Below, piece after piece: positions 57,521-64,000 of a DNA stretch of 64,000 nucleotides. Every line of letters starts with the position of its first letter. Position 1 is the stretch's first letter. The notes beneath the pieces are model-generated. The model was not told where the DNA came from. It ran no database searches and saw only the letters and a program-made list of their open reading frames with translations. Origin of the DNA: Roseobacter sp. (GTDB lineage Bacteria; Pseudomonadota; Alphaproteobacteria; Rhodobacterales; Rhodobacteraceae); contig PCCY01000019.1 of assembly GCA_002731875.1 (NCBI GenBank), forward strand, positions 71,666 to 135,665. The letters run 5' to 3'. Made by a program: the position numbers and the translations under genes.

Positions 57521-58030
57521 CTATTCCTTGAGGGTCAGAGGCAGACCGCAGCTTACCAAAACGACCTTATCGGCAAGTGCCGCGATCCTCTGGTTCATCA
57601 CACCTGAAGCGTCGCGGTATCGTCGGCTCAGGGCCGACACGGGCACGATGCCGCCGCCGACTTCGTTGGTGACCAGAACCACCGGTGATTGCTGGTCAAG
57701 CAACACGCGGCAAAGCGCGTCCGTTTCCTGGTTCCAATCCCGGCCATCCATCATCAGGTTCGACAGCCACAGGGTCAGACAATCGACCAGCCGAACACCC
57801 TGACCGTCCGTACGGCGCAAGACACCGCCAAGGTCCAATGGCTCTTGCTCGGTTTGCCAGTCGGGGCCGCGTTGCTCTTGGTGGGCACGGATGCGGTCTT
57901 GCATTTCGTCGTCCAGTGGTTGCGCGGTCGCAATATAGATCAGCGGTAGGTCGAACGCCCGGGCCGTCATTTCCGCGTATCGGCTTTTGCCGGATTTCGC
58001 CCCGCCGGTAACCAAAACTCTTTTGTGCAT
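57521..58030 (-). CDS. cobU: Adenosylcobinamide kinase / adenosylcobinamide-phosphate guanylyltransferase
   Basis: The 169-residue protein has the P-loop GGAKSGKS at its N-terminus, the ATAQPLDDEMQDRI segment, and the NEVGGGIVP motif typical of CobU/CobP. It phosphorylates adenosylcobinamide and then attaches GMP to give the GDP-activated form used by CobS. The ATG at 58030 (MHKRVLVTGGAKS) has AAGG about eight bases before it; 22 upstream codons are dismissed. Confidence 0.94.
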   Translation of the reverse strand: MHKRVLVTGGAKSGKSRYAEMTARAFDLPLIYIATAQPLDDEMQDRIRAHQEQRGPDWQTEQEPLDLGGVLRRTDGQGVRLVDCLTLWLSNLMMDGRDWNQETDALCRVLLDQQSPVVLVTNEVGGGIVPVSALSRRYRDASGVMNQRIAALADKVVLVSCGLPLTLKE

Positions 58031-58107
58031 CACGGTCACCTTTTCTTGCGGTCGTCCCAAGGCGGTTTGATCCTGTACACCTTGGGACAGGCGCAAAGTG
58101 ATTTGCG

Positions 58108-58731
58108 TTAATATTCAACCCCTGCCTGCGCAGATATGCCCTGCTTGCGAAACGGATGCTTGATCTCTTTCATCTCTGAGACCAGATCAGCGATTTCAAT
58201 CAACCGTTCGGGTGCGTTGCGGCCGGTGATAACGACGTGGGTCATCTCAGGCTTCTCGGCCAAGAGAAACTCGGCCACGTCATCGGCGTTCAGGTAATCA
58301 TAGCGCAGCGCAATGTTCAGTTCATCCAGCAAAACCATCCGGTTGTTCGGATCGCGAATTAGCTCCTTGGCCTTTTCCCACGCGCGCGATGCCGCGGCGA
58401 TGTCACGGTCGCGATCCTGGGTGTCCCACGTGAAGCCTTCGCCCATTACATGAACCTGACAGATATCGCTGAATCGGTCTTGCAAGACCTGCCTGTCCGC
58501 CGAAAACATCGACCCTTTGATGAATTGAACGACGGCGCAAGGGAACCCGTGGCCGATCGCGCGCAGGATCATCCCGAAGCCAGAGCTGCTTTTGCCCTTG
58601 CCATTGCCGGTATGCACGATGATCAGCCCTTTCTTGACCGTCTTCTTGGCCATCATCTTGCTGCGCGCCGTCTGGACCTTGGCCATTTTTTCGGCATAGA
58701 GCTTCTTGTCGTCTGGCGTGGCATCGGTCAT
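58108..58731 (-). CDS. cobO: Cob(I)yrinic acid a,c-diamide adenosyltransferase
   Basis: The 207-residue protein of the CobO/BtuR family has the ATP-binding HTGNGKGKSSSGFG motif, LLDELN, and the VVITGRNAPERLIEIADLVSEM C-terminal region. It transfers the adenosyl group from ATP to Co(I) corrinoids. The ATG at 58731, with AGGAG eight bases before it, overlaps the btuF-like stop by four bases, tying uptake and salvage together. Confidence 0.95.
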   Translation of the reverse strand: MTDATPDDKKLYAEKMAKVQTARSKMMAKKTVKKGLIIVHTGNGKGKSSSGFGMILRAIGHGFPCAVVQFIKGSMFSADRQVLQDRFSDICQVHVMGEGFTWDTQDRDRDIAAASRAWEKAKELIRDPNNRMVLLDELNIALRYDYLNADDVAEFLLAEKPEMTHVVITGRNAPERLIEIADLVSEMKEIKHPFRKQGISAQAGVEY

Positions 58732-59591
58732 TTGGTAGTCTCCTGCTGTAAAAGCGTGTCACGGGCACGTGAAATCTGCCGTACGGCTCTCAGGGTGATC
58801 GGTGTGCCGCAGACCCAATCAGACGAACTGTAAAGCAGACGGTCCATTTTTGCATAATGCGCCAGGGCTGGGTGGAAAACGATTTCCTCGGATCGCGACC
58901 CACCCGCGTACGGTTCCGCGGTGATCAGCACATCGGGATTTTCAAGCACCAAAAGCTCAAGATCCAACCGGCCACCGGTGAGCATCCCGAGCTTTTCGGA
59001 CAAATTCTGCAACCCTCCGGTGGTAACGATGTCATGGCCAAGCGTGTTAACCCCCAACGAGTACCCGTTGGGATAGTAGAAGGCCGCGACCGGCGCATCA
59101 CTGTCCGCGACCGGTGCGGCTGCAAGAAAGCTTTCGACGGTCCCGGCAAGACGTTCCGCCTTGGCGGTTTGATGCAGCAGATCGCCCATTTCCCTGATTT
59201 GATCAGGGATTTGATCCAGTCTCGAGGTCAGCGGGAACTGTTCAATCCGCACGCCCATTACCCGAAGCATATCGAGCGTGGCCTTGTCACTGTATTGTCC
59301 GGCAACCACAACATCAGGGGCCGACAGAAAAATCTCTTCGGCATGGCCCGCGTTTTGTGGATAGCCTTTGGCCTGATCAGCCAGTGAAGAAGACCGTGCG
59401 TCTGTTGCCAGTCGGCTCAGTGACACGATCTGAGCCGGATCAGCCAGCAGCATGACAAGCTGATCCGTACACAAATTCATCGATACCACTCGCGGAGCGT
59501 CAGAAGCGTGGGCCGACAGTGCACCCCCCATCAGACACCCCGCCAAAGCAGTGCGGCAAAGCAGATTAGAAATCAGCCTGAACCCCGACAT
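58728..59591 (-). CDS. Periplasmic vitamin B12-binding protein, BtuF-like
   Basis: The 287-residue protein has a Sec signal peptide (MSGFRLISNLLCRTALAGCL ending near SAHA) and the type III binding-protein pattern RVVSMNLCTDQLVMLLA, then VVAGQYSD and ENPDVLITAEPY. Within a riboswitch-led operon between the TonB receptor and cobO, cobalamin is the probable ligand. The start at 59591 has GGAGAGG upstream and overlaps the receptor gene by 26 bases. The matching BtuCD permease/ATPase is not in the window. Confidence 0.87.
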   Translation of the reverse strand: MSGFRLISNLLCRTALAGCLMGGALSAHASDAPRVVSMNLCTDQLVMLLADPAQIVSLSRLATDARSSSLADQAKGYPQNAGHAEEIFLSAPDVVVAGQYSDKATLDMLRVMGVRIEQFPLTSRLDQIPDQIREMGDLLHQTAKAERLAGTVESFLAAAPVADSDAPVAAFYYPNGYSLGVNTLGHDIVTTGGLQNLSEKLGMLTGGRLDLELLVLENPDVLITAEPYAGGSRSEEIVFHPALAHYAKMDRLLYSSSDWVCGTPITLRAVRQISRARDTLLQQETTK

Positions 59592-61362
59592 AGAATGCCC
59601 TCTCCGAGGTGTTATAGCCCCGGACCGTTTCATATTTCTCGTTCGTAAGGTTGCGCACGGTAAAATATGCGTTCGCGCGGTCCGTGATGTCATAGCGCGC
59701 CGTAAGATCAACGACCGTATAGTCATCAAGCGGCGTCGCTGTGCCAAACCCGTCCACGACACCAGCGACCCGCGTGATCTGTAGGCCGGTGGTAAACCGG
59801 TCCGTCACGTCGAAATCTGCCCCGACGATCAGTTCGTGGGTAGGGACCCGTGTCAAACGCGCATTGGCGCTTTCTCCAAAGGTGTATGTGTAATTGCCGT
59901 TGACCGATATACGGTCGGTAACGCGGTAGTCACCCGACAGCTCCACACCTTTGGTGACGGTTTTACCGGGAACTTGTGCATAGGCAAATGTGGCAAAATC
60001 AAAGTCGATCAGGTCGGTGATTTCCGTGTAAAAGGCGGTGGCTCGCAAGGTCGCCATTTCGCCAATTCGGTGTTCGACACCGAGATCAAGGCTGGTGCTG
60101 GTTTCCGGTGCGAGATTTCCGCCCGCAAAGGGACCGAACCGTTCATAGAGAGATGGCGCCCGGTAGCCGGTTCCGATTGATGCCCGTACTGTTGTTGCTT
60201 GCGTCGTGTGCCACGCCAATGCGGCACGACCGGAAAACTGACCTTTGAAATCGGTATAGTCGTCGTAACGAAGCGTGGTGGAAAGCTCCAGATCCTCGCG
60301 AAGCGTGAACTGTGCCTCTGCAAAAGCGGCCTTGTTGGATGCTTCGTATTCGGTACCGTCAAGCGATGCGCGCTCTTTCGTCCAGTCCAGACCAAATGCC
60401 AAGTTTGTCGCGGGCGAAAGCTCGACCCGTCCGAGATAGGCGGCTTTCAGACGTTCACCGATAAAGCTTTTGGTGAAGCCTTTCGCGTCATAGCGATTAT
60501 TGCGGAATTGCGAGACCGACAATTCGTGCACCCAAGCGCCTTGGGTGTATTCGGCAAAGGCGCGCAGGCCCGCACGGGTTTCGTCTGACACACCGGAACT
60601 GTCGGTTGTAGAGCGGTCAAATTCGACGGTACTGTCAGACCATAGCCCCGCAACGCCCACCTTCAATGCATCGCTGACCTGGTATGCGGCATACAGGTTG
60701 GCAGAGCTTTGCTTGAAACCATCCTTTTCCGTGTCCGAGCTGCGGGCAGAAAAACCGTCGGTTTGAACACGGCTCAGGGTGAATGCCAGTTCAACCCGTT
60801 CATCCATGAAACCAACGCTGCTGGTTGCCGTGCCGGTGTTGAAACTGCCATACTCCAGTGTTGTGCGGCCTGATGCGCCTTCGACAACCGGGCGCCATGT
60901 TTCGACATCAACGACCCCGGCAATCGCATCCGATCCGTAAATCGCGGTTTGCGTCCCTTTGATCAGCGTAACCCGGTTCACCGCACCGGCAGTCAGGGTG
61001 CCGAAGTTAAAGCTTGATTGCGTACTTGATGGATCAGTGACTTCGATCCCGTCGACACGGACGCCGATATATGTGCTGCCCAAGCCGCGCACCCGCAAGG
61101 TCGACCGCGTTCCCAGTCCACCATTCGCGCTAAGCGACACGCCAGGCAGACGCGCCAGCGCATCAGCGACGCCGGGCCCGGATTTTTTCAGATCCTCTGC
61201 GTCCACCACTTCGATCGTCGCGCCGGTTGCAGCCAGCGTGGTGGGCAAAAGCCCGCCGTAGACCATGATCGGGCTTAGGGCGATAGTGTCATCGGCCTGC
61301 GCGAACGCCAGCGTCGGGACAAGTGCGACTGTGCACAACAAGGTCTGTTTCAAGGTGTATTT
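59566..61362 (-). CDS. btuB: TonB-dependent cobalamin receptor BtuB-like
   Basis: The 598-residue protein has a Sec signal (MKYTLKQTLLCTVALVPTLAF, cleaved near AQA), a TonB-box-like DTIALSPIMVYGG, a plug domain (about 40-150, LPGVSLSANGGLGTRS) and a beta-barrel ending in the terminal Phe of GVQADF. It imports corrinoids across the outer membrane with TonB energy. The cobalamin riboswitch directly upstream supports BtuB over a siderophore receptor. The start at 61362 follows GGAAG by six bases. Confidence 0.92.
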   Translation of the reverse strand, partial: KYTLKQTLLCTVALVPTLAFAQADDTIALSPIMVYGGLLPTTLAATGATIEVVDAEDLKKSGPGVADALARLPGVSLSANGGLGTRSTLRVRGLGSTYIGVRVDGIEVTDPSSTQSSFNFGTLTAGAVNRVTLIKGTQTAIYGSDAIAGVVDVETWRPVVEGASGRTTLEYGSFNTGTATSSVGFMDERVELAFTLSRVQTDGFSARSSDTEKDGFKQSSANLYAAYQVSDALKVGVAGLWSDSTVEFDRSTTDSSGVSDETRAGLRAFAEYTQGAWVHELSVSQFRNNRYDAKGFTKSFIGERLKAAYLGRVELSPATNLAFGLDWTKERASLDGTEYEASNKAAFAEAQFTLREDLELSTTLRYDDYTDFKGQFSGRAALAWHTTQATTVRASIGTGYRAPSLYERFGPFAGGNLAPETSTSLDLGVEHRIGEMATLRATAFYTEITDLIDFDFATFAYAQVPGKTVTKGVELSGDYRVTDRISVNGNYTYTFGESANARLTRVPTHELIVGADFDVTDRFTTGLQITRVAGVVDGFGTATPLDDYTVVDLTARYDITDRANAYFTVRNLTNEKYETVRGYNTSERAFYVGVQADF

Positions 61363-61489
61363 CATAACGACTTCCAAGCCAAAATTCCGGTCAGTGACCG
61401 GTACATAACAATTTTACCTGGGGAGGGATTATCCGCCCGCAGATGGTGACTGACACCACTGCGGAAATATCCGCCGTTTCAACGCGCCC

Positions 61490-61668
61490 CGCGCCCAAAC
61501 CGGGTGTTCTCTTTTGGCAGGTTCCTGACTTGCGGATCGTACCTTGACTGACTGGAACCACCCGGGATGCGGGGGGCATTTTCAACCTGTTACGTCGCTC
61601 ACAGTTGCGGGGGCAGTTATGGATTCCCTTTTGACAGGTCACCACATTCCCTTTTAACCAGACCCCCG
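61490..61668 (-). promoter_or_regulatory. Cobalamin riboswitch
   Basis: Read on the minus strand, the leader contains GGTTAAAAGGGAA, then GTGGTGA, AAAAGGGAATCC, the conserved core GCCCCCGCAACTGTGAGC, a TCCAGTCAGTC stem, and the B12 box GTCAGGAACCTGCC. These appear in the right order for an adenosylcobalamin-binding riboswitch. It lies about 130 bases upstream of btuB. A GCGGATATTTCCGC hairpin between the aptamer and the start codon (about 61460-61475) may form part of the expression platform. High cobalamin should reduce expression of btuB-btuF-cobO-cobU-cobT-cobS. The rest of 61363-61780 has no gene. Confidence 0.94.
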
Positions 61669-61780
61669 TAAAACACCGAGCGCCCAGACCAAAAGCCTGC
61701 CCTAAAAATCACTGGACCAGATTTCTGTCAAGTGCGGAAAGCGGCGAAATTCAGACGAAAACGGTACAACGTCGATTTCG

Positions 61781-62758
61781 TCAAGTTTCCATCGCGATCT
61801 TCAGTCGCTCCCAATCGGCCGCCGTACCGGGAAGACCCATGCGTATCCAACTGGGGGAATAGGGGAAGACCCGTGTCCAGATGTGACGCTTGGCGAGCAT
61901 TTTCTGCGCCAGAAGGGCGTCATTCGTGGCGTAGGTACGAAACAGTGACGTACCGCCAACCACCGTCCAACCGGCGGCGACAGCCAGTGCATCCAGTCGC
62001 TGCGCATCGCCGCAAAGCCGCGCCCGCGTGGCCTGTGCCCAAGTATCGTCGTGTAGCGCCCGCTGCGCGATTTCTATTGCCATGCCCGACACGGGCCAAG
62101 GCCCGGTCATTTCGCGGAATTTCTGCGCCAGTTCAGGCCGGCACAGCACAAACCCCAACCGGACGCCTGCAAGCCCGTAGAATTTGCCGAAAGATCGCAA
62201 GACCACCACGTTGTCGGGCAGGTCCACAGCATCGCCCTGCCCCACCAGCGACGCATCCCGGTCTGCGTCGGCAAAGCTTTCGTCGACGACCAGCAACCCG
62301 ACGGTTTGCGCCAGCGCCATCAGGGTGTGCGGTGCATAGACGCGCCCGTCAGGGTTGTTCGGGTTCACCACAACGGCAAGGTCACTGCCTTCCAGTGCTT
62401 GAAAGAGACCCACTTCTTCCACCTGCCAACCACCGGCACGCAACGCGGCTGCGTGTTCATTATAGGTCGGGGACAGGACGCTAGCCTTACCGACCCCTTG
62501 CACATGCGGAATCATCTGTATCGCCGCCTGTGCGCCGGCAACGGGAATGACTTCGCCGGTGGTCCCGTACGCGTGCTGCGCTGCGCGTTCCAACTGCTTC
62601 AGGCTTGCGGTTTCGGGCAGACGGTGCCAGGCGCTGGCGGTTATCTGGCCGACCGGATACGGCACAGTGTTTATACCAGTCGACAGGTCGATCCAACTGA
62701 CCGGTTGGCCACCATAACGTGCAATCGCCCGAGCAAGATTTCCTCCGTGGTCACGCAT
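61781..62758 (-). CDS. cobD: Threonine-phosphate decarboxylase
   Basis: The 325-residue fold type I PLP enzyme starts with HGGNLARAIARYG, typical of CobD/CobC. It has VVNPNNPDGRVY, VVDESFAD, and the cofactor Lys in RSFGKFYGLAGVRLGF. It makes (R)-1-aminopropan-2-ol phosphate, which CbiB joins to the corrin ring. It overlaps the cbiB end by eight bases. The gene is called cobC in Pseudomonas nomenclature. The cobalamin riboswitch for btuB lies just downstream. Confidence 0.92.
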   Translation of the reverse strand: MRDHGGNLARAIARYGGQPVSWIDLSTGINTVPYPVGQITASAWHRLPETASLKQLERAAQHAYGTTGEVIPVAGAQAAIQMIPHVQGVGKASVLSPTYNEHAAALRAGGWQVEEVGLFQALEGSDLAVVVNPNNPDGRVYAPHTLMALAQTVGLLVVDESFADADRDASLVGQGDAVDLPDNVVVLRSFGKFYGLAGVRLGFVLCRPELAQKFREMTGPWPVSGMAIEIAQRALHDDTWAQATRARLCGDAQRLDALAVAAGWTVVGGTSLFRTYATNDALLAQKMLAKRHIWTRVFPYSPSWIRMGLPGTAADWERLKIAMET

Positions 62759-63713
62759 TCGTCATCCTCTCGAGCAGCGCAATCAATCCCAACCCCAAAG
62801 CGACAACCAGCATGACGCGTTGGTAAAGCCCCAGTCCCCGGCGCACCGATCCAGCGTCGGGATCAGCGGCCTCACCGTTCAGCCATGGTTCGTTCGCGAC
62901 AGTGTTCCCGTATACCCGGGGGCCTGACAGGCGAATATCAAGCGCTGCGGCCATCGCCGCTTCGGGCCATCCGGCATTCGGTGACCGGTGCTGGTTTGCA
63001 TCGCGGAACATCACTTTTCCAGCGTGTCGCAGTCGACCCGAAACCACTGTGAACAGCCCCCCTGTGATCCGCGACGGGATCAGATTGGCAAGATCGTCGA
63101 GCCGGGCAGCCGCCATTCCGAAATGGACGTAGCGCGCCGACCGGTGGCCGATCATGGAATCGAAGGTATTGATCACCTTGTATCCGACCAAGCCGGGCAG
63201 CCCGAACACCAGCCCCCAGAACAATGGCGCAATCACCCCGTCAGAACTGTTTTCGGCCAGGCTTTCCAGAGAAGCCCGCGCAATGGCCTTGTCATCCAAG
63301 GTTTCCGGGTTTCGGCCAATGATCAACGACACGGCCCCGCGGGCCTGATCGGTTTGACCCCGGGCCAAGGGCAGCGCTATCGCCTGCACATGATCATACA
63401 GGCTCCGGGTGGCAAGAAAAGGCCACGACAGCAGCCCGCCAATCAACACACCGGACCAACCGGTTGGCAGGACGGAGCTTACTGCCACAGCCGGTGACAC
63501 ACAGGCAACAAGCACTAGAAACACTGTGATCGTCCCGTAGGCCCTCAGTCTGACGGGCGAATGTGACGGTCGGTTCAGGAAGGCTTCAAGCTTGCTGATT
63601 AGGTGACCGATCCAGCTCACGGGGTGGCCGATCTTGCGAAATACCGCCATGGGCCAGCTTACGGTCGCTTCGACCAGAAAGCCCGCCAACAACGCGGCTG
63701 CGAAGGACATCAT
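62751..63713 (-). CDS. cbiB: Adenosylcobinamide-phosphate synthase (CbiB/CobD family)
   Basis: The 320-residue membrane protein has multiple helices and the CbiB motifs HPVSWIGHLI near the N-terminus, ESLAENSSDGVIAPLFWG, and KVINTFDSMIGHRS in the middle, plus SPNAGWPEAAMAAAL. It attaches the aminopropanol phosphate to adenosylcobyric acid. The ATG at 63713 overlaps the upstream stop by four bases (a second ATG follows at 63710). It is called cobD in Pseudomonas nomenclature. Confidence 0.93.
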   Translation of the reverse strand: MMSFAAALLAGFLVEATVSWPMAVFRKIGHPVSWIGHLISKLEAFLNRPSHSPVRLRAYGTITVFLVLVACVSPAVAVSSVLPTGWSGVLIGGLLSWPFLATRSLYDHVQAIALPLARGQTDQARGAVSLIIGRNPETLDDKAIARASLESLAENSSDGVIAPLFWGLVFGLPGLVGYKVINTFDSMIGHRSARYVHFGMAAARLDDLANLIPSRITGGLFTVVSGRLRHAGKVMFRDANQHRSPNAGWPEAAMAAALDIRLSGPRVYGNTVANEPWLNGEAADPDAGSVRRGLGLYQRVMLVVALGLGLIALLERMTNA

Positions 63714-64000
63714 ATCGCGGATCCCGTGGTAAAGCTTGTGATCCCTTGCATCCCGGCATCCCGAAGGGCGTCTTGCGCATTCACAGGTATGCAACCCGGC
63801 GCAAAGATGAAGCCCCGCGCCGATCCCGTGTGCGCGCGTACGTATCCTAGCGCCCCGAGCTTATGGGCAAGTGCCGCGGACGGATCATTCAATGGTCCAC
63901 GCAACTGTGTTGTGCGGTCCGCCGCTTCGGTCGCGAGCTGCGCAACTTTGGCTAGGTCGGCGGCGTCCGTGGCATCGCCCCAAACTGCCAATAGGTCTGA
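63710..64000 (-). CDS. C-terminal part of an unrecognised protein
   Basis: An open frame enters from the right edge and ends at 63710, giving at least 96 residues, including ALAHKLGALGYVRAH, GFIFAPGCIPVN and QDALRDAGMQGITSF. There is no need to assume a start inside the window (a TTG at 63991 is probably internal). Its stop overlaps the cbiB start by four bases, so it belongs to the same operon. I do not recognise the family; a role in corrinoid biosynthesis is only suggested by the neighbour. Confidence 0.65.
   Translation of the reverse strand, partial: SDLLAVWGDATDAADLAKVAQLATEAADRTTQLRGPLNDPSAALAHKLGALGYVRAHTGSARGFIFAPGCIPVNAQDALRDAGMQGITSFTTGSAI

Overview
The window looks like chromosomal DNA from a GC-rich alphaproteobacterium, most likely a marine member of the Rhodobacteraceae (Roseobacter group). 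The basis is mixed: gene content (a pcaQ-pcaCHG cluster carrying a BKACE gene, a class III glutathione-dependent alcohol dehydrogenase, aerobic-type corrinoid salvage with CobO, an IorAB-type molybdenum hydroxylase, divergent katG/oxyR), very dense packing with many ATGA and TGATG stop/start overlaps, and family-level resemblance of the proteins. No rRNA, insertion sequence, prophage or CRISPR array was seen. One tRNA gene, tRNA-Gly(TCC), is present.

Layout. 1-7174 (minus): a type I secretion operon with a Bap-like adhesin with eight Ig-like repeats, a TolC-family outer-membrane lipoprotein, a LapB-type ABC exporter, and the first codons of the HlyD/LapC adaptor at the left edge. 7543-18391: a CocE/NonD hydrolase, a complete peptide/opine-type ABC importer (Tat-exported binding protein, two permeases, one fused double ATPase), an alkaline-phosphatase-superfamily phosphodiesterase, then on the opposite strand an HSL-type hydrolase and an acyl-CoA synthetase. 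18711-25358: an MsbA-like exporter, tRNA-Gly, malonyl-CoA synthase (matB), and a tightly overlapped catabolic trio (DpaL-like PLP lyase, M24 hydrolase, Asp/Glu-racemase family enzyme). 25426-29424: a two-subunit molybdenum hydroxylase and class III ADH. 29588-33166: protocatechuate branch, with pcaQ divergent from pcaC-pcaH-pcaG-BKACE.

33272-47164 is the most unusual part: ten genes for surface-glycan work with no recognisable polymerase or flippase. It holds GT61, GT90, GT8-like and DxD transferases, three related transferases with a D-x-D-E-F motif (one fused to a SAM methyltransferase domain), an alpha/beta hydrolase, two unrecognised proteins, and a sulfatase whose C-terminus is an RTX calcium-binding repeat block. 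That sulfatase has no Sec or Tat signal, so type I export is the natural inference; whether it uses the exporter at the left edge is untested.

47239-55599: katG/oxyR, a two-component system, an MltB-type lytic transglycosylase, a CreA-like protein and a DUF6880-like protein. 55669-64000: cobalamin uptake and salvage. A cobalamin riboswitch (about 61490-61668, minus) precedes btuB-btuF-cobO-cobU-cobT-cobS. Upstream of it, and on the same strand, lie cbiB and the threonine-phosphate decarboxylase gene, plus the C-terminal end of an unrecognised protein at the right edge.
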